Origin: an uncultured Peptococcaceae bacterium
GTDB taxonomy: Bacteria > Bacillota > Peptococcia > Peptococcales > Peptococcaceae
Direction: 5' to 3'
Length of the DNA stretch: 26,970 nt
Assembly: GCA_902492275.1 (NCBI GenBank)
Contig: CABUKW010000026.1
Span: 1-26,970, forward strand
Below the pieces are notes generated by a model, which worked only from the letters and a program-made list of their open reading frames with translations, was not told the origin of the DNA and did not search any database. Shown piece after piece: positions 14,224 to 23,006 of this stretch. Made by a program: the position numbers and the translations under genes. The first letter of the stretch is position 1. Every line of letters begins with the position of its first letter.

Positions 14224-16831
14224 GCTGTATCACCTCCTGGGCTTTTTTCTGAAAGGTAAAGAGTAAATTCATAGCATCCATCGGCGTTAAATTATTTACA
14301 TTGACAGCAGCCAATTCCTGTACCATTTCTGGAATTTCCACCAGCGATTTTGTGATTGTAACTGGCTCAGACTGTTCTGTAAACAATTCCATCTGATTAG
14401 CCCGTGGCCGATGCTGCTCTTTTTCCAGTTCTAAGGTCCGTAAAATATCTCTGGCGTTCTGCAAGACTATCTCAGGAATCCCGGCTAATCTGGCAACATG
14501 GATGCCATAGCTGCGGTCTGCGCCGCCTGCAATAATTTTGCGCAGAAACACCACATTTTCGCCGTCTTCTTTTACAGCCACTGAATAGTTACAAATACCC
14601 GGCTGCTCTTCTAAAGCTGTCAATTCATGATAGTGGGTCGCAAACATCGTTTTTGCCCTTATTGTATTATTGATATAATCGGTTAAGGCCCAGGCTATGG
14701 CCAAACCATCATAGGTGCTAGTACCGCGCCCCACCTCGTCTAAAATAATCAGACTGTCTTTGGTAGCGTTGTTGACAATATTGGCCACTTCATTCATTTC
14801 TACCATAAAGGTACTCTGCCCTGTACTCAAATCATCGCTGGCGCCGACACGCGCAAACACCCGGTCCACCACTGGCATAGTCGCTTCTCTGGCTGGCACA
14901 AAAGAGCCAATTTGCATCAGCACTGAAGCAACGGCTACACTGCGGCAATAGGTGCTTTTACCCGACATATTAGGCCCTGTGATAATCAAAAACCGCTCCG
15001 TTTCAGGATGAAAATGTACATCATTGGGAATAAACCAACCGTCCTTTAATTTTTCTTCTACCACTGGATGTCGGCATTCTTTTAAAATGTACTGCCCATC
15101 CTGAGCAATGACAGGCTTACAGAAATTATGATAAACGGCGGCCTGCCCCAACGAAAACAGACAATCCAACTGCGCAATGATATGGGCTGTCTTTAAAATG
15201 CGGGCGACTTGTTCGCCTACGGTATTGCGCAGTTGTACAAATAATTGATATTCTAGCTCTTTTACCTTCTCATCTGCGCCTAGAACCCGGTTTTCTAATT
15301 CTTTCAACTCGGGCGTGATAAAACGCTCACTATTGGCTAAGGTCTGTTTGCGCACATATTCTTCCGGCACTTCGTTACTCTTACTGCGGGAAACGTCAAT
15401 GTAGTAACCAAAAACCTTATTGTAGCTGACCTTTAAGGTACGAATGCCGGTACGCTCCCGCTCCCGCACTTCCAAATCCACAATCCACTGCTTACCGTTA
15501 ACCAGAATATCCCGCAGCTCGTCAACTTCACTGTTATAGCCTGTCCGAATTAAATTGCCCTCCCGCATAGAAAAAGGTGCTTCTGGATGAACAGCTTCTT
15601 CCAACAGCGTATACACATCGGACAATACATCAAAATCAGCGTTTAATTGCTGCAAATAAGCCGTTTTCCCTTGCTGGATACTTTTTTGCAGAGCTGGCAG
15701 CTGCGCCAGTGAATTTTTCAACGCCAGCAAATCCTTGGCATTGGCAGTACCGTATGTGATGCGGGAAACAATACGCTCCAAGTCATAAACAGGGTCTAAA
15801 TGTTCCTTTAAGGACAATCGCAATGTTGTATTTTGTACCAATTCTTCGGTGGAATCTAAACGGCGTTGTATGTCCGCTTGATTTAACAGTGGTTTTTCCA
15901 GCCAGTTCTTTAACAACCGGCTTCCTACCGCTGTACGGGTATAATCAATAATCCCCAGCACCGAATCCTTACGATCCGCGCTGTGCAGCGAGCGCACCAA
16001 CTCCAGATTGCGCCTGGTGGCATAGTCTAAATCCATTGTTTCTTTCAACGAGTATACTTTTAATGACATAATATTAGCCGGCCGACTTTTTTGCATAAGA
16101 TTCAGATAATCTAAAATTGCTCCGGCTGCGATGGTCAATAATGGCTTATCGGCACAGCCCAAACTTATCAACGAATTGATATGAAAATGCTCCAGAATTT
16201 TTTTCTCGGCATAGTCAAGCGCAAAAGCATGATTGTGATGCGGTGTAATGGTGACACGATTTTCACCGGCAATGCGCTTGACATCTTCCAAAGCCTGTTC
16301 ATCATTGGCAGCCACCAAACACTCTACCGGATCGTAGCGCCAAAATTCATTATGTAGAGTTGTCCAATCGGGCACTTCCGTAGCCATAAATTCGCCGGTG
16401 GAGGCATCAACCACGGCTAATCCATAACCTTGCTCACTTCGCACGATGGCCAATAAATAATTGCTGTTCCGCTCTTGCAGATAATTGCCTTCTAAAATCG
16501 TCCCGGGCGAAATGACACGAATTACTTTTCGTTTTACAATCCCCTTTACGCTTTTCGGGTCTTCAATCTGTTCGCAAATTGCCACTTTTTGTCCAGCGCG
16601 AATAACCTTTGCTATATAGTTATCCGCTGAATGAAAGGGCACACCGCACATGGGCACCTTGCCCAAGCCGCCGTCGCGGGCAGTCAGCGTGATTCCCAGC
16701 AGACGGCTTCCCATTTCTGCATCGGGGCCGAACATTTCATAAAAATCTCCTAATCGGTAAAATAACAGGCAATCCTGGTAATCTTTTTTGATTTCTTCAT
16801 ATTGCTTCATCATCGGCGTGTTGCCCAGCAT
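14210..16831 (-). CDS. mutS: DNA mismatch repair protein MutS
   Basis: MutS recognises mispairs and small loops and recruits MutL. The protein has 873 residues. The mismatch-reading Phe and Glu are in GDFYEMF (F30, E32). The Walker A motif is TGPNMSGKSTY (about 613-623), the Walker B LIILDEVGRGTSTYDG (about 690), and the ABC-type switch His is in FATHYHEL. The C-terminal helical region ends with a short tail that overlaps mutL. AAGGAGGTAAG precedes ATG 16831. This is the first gene of the mutS-mutL-methyltransferase-miaA unit. A terminator lies almost directly against its ribosome site, leaving no room for an ordinary promoter. Confidence 0.98.
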   Translation of the reverse strand: MLGNTPMMKQYEEIKKDYQDCLLFYRLGDFYEMFGPDAEMGSRLLGITLTARDGGLGKVPMCGVPFHSADNYIAKVIRAGQKVAICEQIEDPKSVKGIVKRKVIRVISPGTILEGNYLQERNSNYLLAIVRSEQGYGLAVVDASTGEFMATEVPDWTTLHNEFWRYDPVECLVAANDEQALEDVKRIAGENRVTITPHHNHAFALDYAEKKILEHFHINSLISLGCADKPLLTIAAGAILDYLNLMQKSRPANIMSLKVYSLKETMDLDYATRRNLELVRSLHSADRKDSVLGIIDYTRTAVGSRLLKNWLEKPLLNQADIQRRLDSTEELVQNTTLRLSLKEHLDPVYDLERIVSRITYGTANAKDLLALKNSLAQLPALQKSIQQGKTAYLQQLNADFDVLSDVYTLLEEAVHPEAPFSMREGNLIRTGYNSEVDELRDILVNGKQWIVDLEVRERERTGIRTLKVSYNKVFGYYIDVSRSKSNEVPEEYVRKQTLANSERFITPELKELENRVLGADEKVKELEYQLFVQLRNTVGEQVARILKTAHIIAQLDCLFSLGQAAVYHNFCKPVIAQDGQYILKECRHPVVEEKLKDGWFIPNDVHFHPETERFLIITGPNMSGKSTYCRSVAVASVLMQIGSFVPAREATMPVVDRVFARVGASDDLSTGQSTFMVEMNEVANIVNNATKDSLIILDEVGRGTSTYDGLAIAWALTDYINNTIRAKTMFATHYHELTALEEQPGICNYSVAVKEDGENVVFLRKIIAGGADRSYGIHVARLAGIPEIVLQNARDILRTLELEKEQHRPRANQMELFTEQSEPVTITKSLVEIPEMVQELAAVNVNNLTPMDAMNLLFTFQKKAQEVIQHGTD

Positions 16832-16856
16832 TCTATCTTACCTCCTTATAAATTAT

Positions 16857-16924
16857 AAAAACTGCCGCACGGAGTCCTCTAGGCCTGATTATCTTCTGGC
16901 ACATCCATCCCCTAAAGCGGCAGT
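16857..16924 (-). terminator. Intrinsic terminator or attenuator just upstream of mutS
   Basis: ACTGCCGC (16924-16917 on the minus strand) pairs perfectly with GCGGCAGT (16868-16861), enclosing 48 nt, and is followed by TTTTT (16861-16857). It begins 8 nt after the stop of the 241-aa gene and ends about 9 nt before the mutS ribosome site. The large loop is unusual for a simple terminator. It could be partly read through to feed mutS. Confidence 0.72.
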
Positions 16925-16931
16925 CTTTTCG

Positions 16932-17657
16932 TTATGCTTGTTTTTCATTGCCGGCTGTTTTTTCTTGTTTGTTTACAGCTTTCTTTTCAAATCTTCTTTG
17001 TCCGTTTCGTTCTCCGCGGGAACGATTGTGAGTTTTTCCTTCCGTACGGTTCATTTCCTTTCGCTCATGCCGATATCCTCGATTGGCCTCTTCCTTACCG
17101 CGCTCCGCCTTTTCGTGATGACGACGCTCCGGTCTGCTTTCTTTCCTGCGAGGATCTCGGTTTTCACGGGGAGCATCCTGCTGCTCGCTTTTGGCTTCCA
17201 GCTTTAAAATCTGACGTATCTCTTGTAACTCCTGCTTTTTCTCATCATCTGAAACATCAGGTTCTATTCCCGTTTCTGACCAAACATCTTCTAGCAGATT
17301 CTGCCGCTCTACTTTTTGCCAGCCAAGCTCTAAATCATCATCATAATCTACAAAACCACCAAACCGGCTGCAAATTTGATTAAAAATATCGGAACTAATC
17401 TCATTGACACCTAAGCTGAGATAAATAATTTTATGATTATGAAACCGCATGCCCGGATATTCCGAAGAACGGGCATAGGTAAAAAACATAGCATGCTCCA
17501 TGCCACCATAACGAAAATTCATTTTACCGATTAATTGGTCATCATAGGGGGAAATCATTTCATTTTTTGTAGCTTTGCGGTCAAAATTATCCATTAAAAA
17601 CTGATACAGTTGCTCCCGACTATTACAATCCACCAAGGCCAATGCATTTCTGCTCAT
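16932..17657 (-). CDS. Hypothetical protein with ordered N-terminus and highly charged basic tail, 241 aa
   Basis: I do not recognise the family. Residues 1-130 look folded (MSRNALALVDCNSREQLYQF, FRYGGMEHAMFFTYARSSEY, IYLSLGVNEISSDIFNQICSRFGGFVDYDDDLELGW). From about 130 the protein becomes strongly charged and low in complexity, first Glu/Lys/Gln and then Arg/Lys/His/Glu/Asn (PERRHHEKAERGKEE, HERKEMNRTEG, RSRGERNGQRRFEKK). A disordered basic tail of this kind is typical of RNA- or ribosome-associated proteins, though no RNA-binding domain is visible. AGGAGG lies 8 nt before the ATG. It has its own strong promoter and a terminator, and sits between mutS2 and mutS. Confidence 0.75.
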   Translation of the reverse strand: MSRNALALVDCNSREQLYQFLMDNFDRKATKNEMISPYDDQLIGKMNFRYGGMEHAMFFTYARSSEYPGMRFHNHKIIYLSLGVNEISSDIFNQICSRFGGFVDYDDDLELGWQKVERQNLLEDVWSETGIEPDVSDDEKKQELQEIRQILKLEAKSEQQDAPRENRDPRRKESRPERRHHEKAERGKEEANRGYRHERKEMNRTEGKTHNRSRGERNGQRRFEKKAVNKQEKTAGNEKQA

Positions 17658-17692
17658 CCAATTTCCTCCTGTTCTTTCTGCTCCTGTGCTGT

Positions 17693-17721
17693 ATTATAAC
17701 ACAACTTTTTTACTTCTTCAA
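17693..17721 (-). promoter_or_regulatory. Strong sigma-A promoter for the 241-aa gene
   Basis: On the minus strand TTGAAG (17716-17721) and a perfect TATAAT (17693-17698) are 17 nt apart, with the start codon 36 nt further on. It is the closest clear promoter upstream of mutS and could supply the mutS operon by read-through. Confidence 0.75.
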
Positions 17722-17772
17722 TTACGCGGCTTTTAGCTATATACACGTTATAGATTGCAATATAAAAATTCT

Positions 17773-18024
17773 TCAACCCTGCAAACCGTTGGCCTGCCGT
17801 TCCATATTTTCAATCACCACATCAAATACATCGCCTAAGGAAGCGCAATACTCCAACACCTTCCACGGTGTATTGGTGTGAAAATGGATTTTCACTAAGG
17901 CATCGCCGCCTACAGCTAGCAAACAATCACCGGCGATATGCTCTGTAATATAAGCGCTAATGTTATCGCTGGAAAAATTTTGTCCTTCCACCAAAAGCTG
18001 CGTATCATATTTAAATTCAATCAT
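17773..18024 (-). CDS. Stand-alone FakA/YloV-like accessory domain protein, 83 aa
   Basis: The sequence ITEHIAGDCLLAVGGDALVK, then IHFHTNTPWKVLEYCASLGDVFDVVIENM, matches the domain after the DAK2 (DhaL-like) kinase part in FakA/YloV fatty-acid kinases, where VVGDDxLVKVHVHTNxPGxVLEYAL is typical. The N-terminus (MIEFKYDTQLLVEGQNFSSDNI) also fits the start of that domain (FxYCTEFLI.G). Here it is alone: no kinase domain or DegV partner is nearby. These short proteins are sometimes auto-annotated as kinase to dihydroxyacetone kinase; the role of the single domain is unknown. GAGGGAG precedes the ATG. It lies 34 nt downstream of mutS2 and probably shares its transcript. Confidence 0.78.
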   Translation of the reverse strand: MIEFKYDTQLLVEGQNFSSDNISAYITEHIAGDCLLAVGGDALVKIHFHTNTPWKVLEYCASLGDVFDVVIENMERQANGLQG

Positions 18025-18058
18025 TTTTTCTCCCTCAGTTTCTTTGATACTGGCACAA

Positions 18059-20422
18059 TCACTTTTTCAATTCCACCACTGTCACACCATCGCCGCCTTC
18101 ATGAAAAGCGCCAAAACGATACTCGGCCACATGACGGTGACGCTTGAGCAAATCCCGCACAGCACTGCGCAGAGCACCAGTGCCTTTGCCGTGAATAATC
18201 CGCACAGAAGCCAAGCTGCTGAGATAAGCATCGTCCAAATATTTATCCACTTTATCCAACGCTTCCTCTACTAAAAGCCCCCGCAAGTCCAGTTCACTTT
18301 TAATCGTCTCTGTCTTGCTGGAAGAAATTTTATGCACCATGGTCTTTCCGGTTTCTTTTGGTTTCGCCGATTGCTGCAGCTCATCCAGATTAACGGTTAC
18401 CTTCATAATGCCAACCTGTAGCTGCAAGTTTCCGTTTTTATCGGGCAGAGAAATAACGGTACCATGCTGGGTGAATTTGGGCACATAGACTTCTTCGCCC
18501 AGCTTCACTTTTTTTACTTTGTTGGTTAATACCTTCGGCCCCTTCTGAACCTTTGCTGCCAGTTTTTCTTCCTTAACGCTGAGCGCTTTGCGTTTTTCCT
18601 GAGCTTCTGCCTGTGCTTTGGCATTGTCCAACTGCATTTGCCGCAGTTCTTTCAGAATTTCTTCACTTTCCCGCCGTGCTTCTCGCACAATTTCCAATGC
18701 TTCTTCTTGTGCTTTACGGCGAATCTTTTCTGTGGAAGCCACCAAAGTAGCCCGTTCATCCTCTAATGCTTTTAATTGCTGCTGAATTTCCTGTAATTTT
18801 TCCTCGGCCTCCTGCTTTTTCTGTTCTGCCAGTACATTACTAGTTTCCAGCGATGCAATTAAACCAGCCACGTCTTGTTCTTCCTGCGAAATCATATTTC
18901 GGGCTTGTTCAATAATATGGGTATGAATTCCAAGTTTACGGGCAATCTCAAAAGCATTGCTTTTTCCTGGTACGCCGATTAACAAGCGATAGGTGGGACG
19001 TAATGTTTCCACATCAAATTCTACGCTGGCGTTTTGCACACGCGGTTCATTAAACGCATACGCTTTTAATTCGCTGTAATGGGTGGTGGCAATAATTTTA
19101 CCACCCCTGTGTAAAATATCATCCAAAATAGAAATGGCCAAAGCCGCACCTTCGGAAGGGTCGGTGCCTGCGCCCAGTTCATCCAGTAAAATCAGCGAAC
19201 GCTCGTCTACATCTTCCAAAATGCGCACAATATTGGTCATATGAGAAGAAAAGGTACTCAACGATTGCTCAATACTCTGTTCATCACCAATATCTGCGTA
19301 TACGCCGTGAAACAGGCCCATCTCACTGCCCACTTCAGCGGGAATATGCAAACCCGATTGGGTCATCAAGACAAATAGCCCCACTGTTTTCAGGGTTACT
19401 GTTTTCCCGCCGGTATTTGGTCCTGTGATGATAACAGCGTCAAACTCCTGTCCCAAAGTAATGCTGAGCGGTACCACCTGTTTGCTTGGAATGAACGGAT
19501 GACGGCCCTTTACAATGGATAACTGCGGCGTAGTTTTCAACACAGGTTCTACGGCATTCATTTTCTCACTGAGCCGTGCTTTGGCAAAAATAAGGTCAAT
19601 CTGGGCCAATACCTGCAAATTATATTGCAAATCCTCGCTATAAGGCATAATCTTACTGCTCAATTCCAGCAGGATGCGGTTTACTTCATCCCGCTCGGCG
19701 CTATAAGCCTTACGCAAATCATTATTCATTTCTACTACAGCCATCGGCTCAATAAATAATGTAGCGCCACTGGCTGACTGGTCATGCACGATGCCGGGAA
19801 TTTGACTGCGGTATTCCTGCTTTACCGGCACCACATAACGGTCATTGCGAATGGTGACCAAGGCATCTTGCAAATATTTCTGACTGCTTTCGGAACGCAC
19901 AATATGTTCCAGTCGTTCCTTAATGCGATTCTTTAAGGTATTGATTTTACGGCGCACGGTCAGTAATTCCGTGGAAGCCGTATCACGCACAGCCGCCTCT
20001 GGGGCAATCACATCATCAATGGCTTGCTCCAATTCCGGCAGCAAGGTCAACTGATTCGCCCACCATTCCAGCCGGGGAATCTCATAATTTTTTTTTCGTT
20101 CCAGAAAAAAATGGGCGATACGCCGGCAAGCCTTTAAAACATCCAGCAGCTGTAAAAATTCTTCCGGTTCCAACATGCCGCCAATCTGTGCCTTGCGAAT
20201 TTGGCGCGACACATCCGTTAAACCGCCTAATGGAATATTGGGCTCTAAACGGCGCACCGTGACGCCTTCGCTGGTTTCCCGCTGCCAATTAGAAATTTGC
20301 TCGCTGTCCGTAACAGGCTGTAAGTGTTCGGCCAGTTGACGGCCCAATCCAGAACTGCACTCCGCAGTCAGCATTTCAATAATTTTTTCATATTCCAATT
20401 TTCGTAATGTCAACGAATTCAT
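18059..20422 (-). CDS. mutS2: MutS2 endonuclease/ATPase with Smr domain
   Basis: The protein has 787 residues. It lacks MutS's mismatch-binding domain I and starts with the core/clamp region. The Walker A motif is ITGPNTGGKTVTLK (about 329-342), the Walker B LILLDELGAGTDPSEGAA (about 404-421), and THYSEL is the switch. A long Glu/Gln/Lys coiled coil (about 515-640) follows. The C-terminal Smr domain (about 708-787) contains LDLRG and HGKGTGALR. MutS2 is known as a suppressor of homologous recombination, and in Bacillus it acts on collided ribosomes. Its ATG overlaps the stop of the U32 gene (ATGA), so translation is probably coupled. Confidence 0.96.
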   Translation of the reverse strand: MNSLTLRKLEYEKIIEMLTAECSSGLGRQLAEHLQPVTDSEQISNWQRETSEGVTVRRLEPNIPLGGLTDVSRQIRKAQIGGMLEPEEFLQLLDVLKACRRIAHFFLERKKNYEIPRLEWWANQLTLLPELEQAIDDVIAPEAAVRDTASTELLTVRRKINTLKNRIKERLEHIVRSESSQKYLQDALVTIRNDRYVVPVKQEYRSQIPGIVHDQSASGATLFIEPMAVVEMNNDLRKAYSAERDEVNRILLELSSKIMPYSEDLQYNLQVLAQIDLIFAKARLSEKMNAVEPVLKTTPQLSIVKGRHPFIPSKQVVPLSITLGQEFDAVIITGPNTGGKTVTLKTVGLFVLMTQSGLHIPAEVGSEMGLFHGVYADIGDEQSIEQSLSTFSSHMTNIVRILEDVDERSLILLDELGAGTDPSEGAALAISILDDILHRGGKIIATTHYSELKAYAFNEPRVQNASVEFDVETLRPTYRLLIGVPGKSNAFEIARKLGIHTHIIEQARNMISQEEQDVAGLIASLETSNVLAEQKKQEAEEKLQEIQQQLKALEDERATLVASTEKIRRKAQEEALEIVREARRESEEILKELRQMQLDNAKAQAEAQEKRKALSVKEEKLAAKVQKGPKVLTNKVKKVKLGEEVYVPKFTQHGTVISLPDKNGNLQLQVGIMKVTVNLDELQQSAKPKETGKTMVHKISSSKTETIKSELDLRGLLVEEALDKVDKYLDDAYLSSLASVRIIHGKGTGALRSAVRDLLKRHRHVAEYRFGAFHEGGDGVTVVELKK

Positions 20423-22941
20423 AAAACACCTCTGAAATAATGTCCATAGGTTGAACCTTCCGGTGCCAATGCTTCTAACTGCTGCAGCCCATGCAAGTCT
20501 AGCATCAAACTGCCCGTCCGGTTATATTCCATAATTGCTTTTTTATAAATTTCTGTTACTGCCCCAATCCACTGTGCTGATTGTTCCCTACCTTCAATAC
20601 GCAGCACATCAGCACCTGTGCGCAGACAATCTTCTAATCGTTTATATAAATTCAGGGTTTTGCTGTTATATACATGCATACGGCAATTTTCATCCATATA
20701 TAAAGGAAACTGCGCTCCCATACGGTCCTTGAGATAGTACTGCTGTTTTACACAAGGCATGGCACAGGCTTGCTGCGCGGTTCGTCCGCCGATAACCGAA
20801 CCGACTACACATTGTTCTGATACCATCAAGGGAAAATTCCCATGCACAAGCAACTCCAAAGGCAGATTGCCCAAATAGGCAAACTGACCAATCTGCTCTA
20901 AACTCAATTCAGGAGATAATACAGCACGGCAAATCTCCTGTTCCGATAAATATTGCAAAGTAACGTCATTGAAACTGTTCAATTGATAATCGGCTACGAT
21001 ATTCACCCATCCCATTTGCCGTGCAGCCTGCAACAGGCCTAAATTTCCCACGGCGACGCCGGCAAAACCGGCAGTTTGCGCTGCCTGCATCAAAGACTTC
21101 ACACGCTCCATTTGCCAGTCATTCTGAATAGGGCTGCAGGTCCAATATAACAGGCATTGCTTTTGCTGGCAATATTGCGCCAAGTCAGCATAGCTATCTG
21201 CAGAAACCGCTTGTCTGCCCCGCAATCCGGTAGCCTGCAGATAAATCAAATCGGCTCCGGCATCGGCTGCTGCTTTGACAGCCTCAACGCTGCCAGCAGT
21301 GACTGCCAACCGTTGCTGTAACCCATAGGCCATCACCTGAGGCGGAATCCTGTCTAACAAATCGCCTGCATCCTCCAAATAATCATCGTAGGGTAACAAT
21401 GGGATTTCGTCCTTTTGCGACAGTTGCTGCTCCAATCTTTCTATCACAGTGCGGCGCAGTTGATTTAACTCACTGGCAGGCGCAATCACACCAGTTTCAA
21501 TCTCTGCGACCACGTCGCCCAATGCAAAAGGCGTATTGCCTAACCGCTCCAACTGTTTACGCACACTGTCCAAATCGCTGGGTCGTGTTTTGGCCGCTTC
21601 CACCAAATAGGTGCTTTCCCCGTACTGCTGATGACCTGCATCGTCCCAAGCCAGCAACGAAATAGGCTGCCCCTGACGCAATTCAATTTTAAAATGTACG
21701 GTCTGCTTTTGCGGCTGGGACGGCCGGCTATAACTATCCGCTGCCCGTTTCAGTAACTGCACATCAGCGGTGCGGTATAAGGTTTTTGCACCCTGTGCAT
21801 TGCCGCTGACTATCATCTGTACAATCTGTCCCGGATGACCAGAGACAATTGCTTTGCCTTTGATAGATAATTCATGGACTTTGCCGGCAATTTCTTCTCC
21901 TTTGCCATTATAGAAGAAATAGCCATCACCAACTGCAAGCGGTTCCTTCAGCTGTATCCAGATTTTTTTCTGTTCGGTTTTTAAAATATCAGCCGCCAGG
22001 ACGCCACGATTATCAGGACGGCTGTGACTCATCAAACCGGCGCCCTGATTGGCAAAATAATATCCTGTGGTAAAATCTCGATTAAAGATTTGCAAAAGTT
22101 CCCGCTGCGCTGATTTTTGTTCAAATTTACTATGGGTATCATAGGCGTCAATGGCTTGCCGGTAATGGCGTACCACTGTAGCCACGTATTCAGGCCGCTT
22201 CATGCGCCCTTCAATTTTTAAAGATGCTACGCCGGCTTCGATTATTTCCGGTAAATGGTCTAGCATATTCAAATCTCTGGTGCTGAGCAAATAAGTGCCT
22301 TCCACATCGGGATAACTGGCTCCATTGGCATCCACCAACTCATACTGCATCCGGCAGGGCTGGGCGCATAATCCTCTGTTTCCACTACGTCCGCCAATCA
22401 TGCTGCTCAACAGACACTGTCCAGAATAGGCCACGCACAAAGCGCCGTGTATAAACACTTCTAAGTCAATGTTGGTCTGTTCTTTGATTTTTTTGATGGC
22501 CTCCAATGAGGTTTCACGGGCCAGTACCACCCGTGCAAAGCCCTGTTCTTCTAAAAACTTTACGCCTGCAGTATTGTGAATGGCCATCTGGGTACTGGCA
22601 TGCAGCGATAATTGGGGCAAGGCTTGCCGCAAAATATGGGCAGCGCCTAAATCCTGCACAATCACTGCGTCTACCCCTAACTCTGCCAATTCATAGCCAT
22701 AAGTAATCAAATCGCCAATTTCTTCATTTCGAACTAAAGTATTCACCGCCACATGCACCGCGCATCCCCGTTGGTGGGCATAAGCAATACCTGCGGCCAT
22801 TTGTTCCCGGGTGAAATTTTCCGCTTTCTGACGGGCGCTGAATTGGCCGCCCCCAATATATACTGCATCGGCACCGTTTTCAACTGCAGCCTTTAAAGCC
22901 GCCAAATTGCCGGCTGGCGCCAATAACTCAACCTTTTTCAT
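20419..22941 (-). CDS. U32 family peptidase-like protein with two U32-type modules
   Basis: The 840-residue protein opens with MKKVELLAPAGNLAALKAAVENGADAVYIGG, the start of the U32 TIM-like barrel. The family signature lies at 161-200: EVFIHGALCVAYSGQCLLSS, then GNRGLCAQPCR, with C169, C176, C192 and C196 as likely Fe-S ligands. A DUF3656-like middle and a second U32-like half follow, with its own HGNFPLMVSEQCVVGS and QQACAMPCVKQQYYLKD. Members such as RlhA hydroxylate 23S rRNA C2501, and TrhP makes ho5U in tRNA; peptidase activity is not general. Full length and doubled modules favour the RlhA-like group, but the substrate is uncertain. GAGAGGAG precedes the ATG. It lies 65 nt after the ABC-F gene with no terminator between. 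Confidence 0.9.
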   Translation of the reverse strand: MKKVELLAPAGNLAALKAAVENGADAVYIGGGQFSARQKAENFTREQMAAGIAYAHQRGCAVHVAVNTLVRNEEIGDLITYGYELAELGVDAVIVQDLGAAHILRQALPQLSLHASTQMAIHNTAGVKFLEEQGFARVVLARETSLEAIKKIKEQTNIDLEVFIHGALCVAYSGQCLLSSMIGGRSGNRGLCAQPCRMQYELVDANGASYPDVEGTYLLSTRDLNMLDHLPEIIEAGVASLKIEGRMKRPEYVATVVRHYRQAIDAYDTHSKFEQKSAQRELLQIFNRDFTTGYYFANQGAGLMSHSRPDNRGVLAADILKTEQKKIWIQLKEPLAVGDGYFFYNGKGEEIAGKVHELSIKGKAIVSGHPGQIVQMIVSGNAQGAKTLYRTADVQLLKRAADSYSRPSQPQKQTVHFKIELRQGQPISLLAWDDAGHQQYGESTYLVEAAKTRPSDLDSVRKQLERLGNTPFALGDVVAEIETGVIAPASELNQLRRTVIERLEQQLSQKDEIPLLPYDDYLEDAGDLLDRIPPQVMAYGLQQRLAVTAGSVEAVKAAADAGADLIYLQATGLRGRQAVSADSYADLAQYCQQKQCLLYWTCSPIQNDWQMERVKSLMQAAQTAGFAGVAVGNLGLLQAARQMGWVNIVADYQLNSFNDVTLQYLSEQEICRAVLSPELSLEQIGQFAYLGNLPLELLVHGNFPLMVSEQCVVGSVIGGRTAQQACAMPCVKQQYYLKDRMGAQFPLYMDENCRMHVYNSKTLNLYKRLEDCLRTGADVLRIEGREQSAQWIGAVTEIYKKAIMEYNRTGSLMLDLHGLQQLEALAPEGSTYGHYFRGVL

Positions 22942-23006
22942 CTGGGAAACTCCTCTCTTTTTCTATCAATCACGAACCGCCTTCCTTGCTATTTTCTCAT
23001 CAGCAA

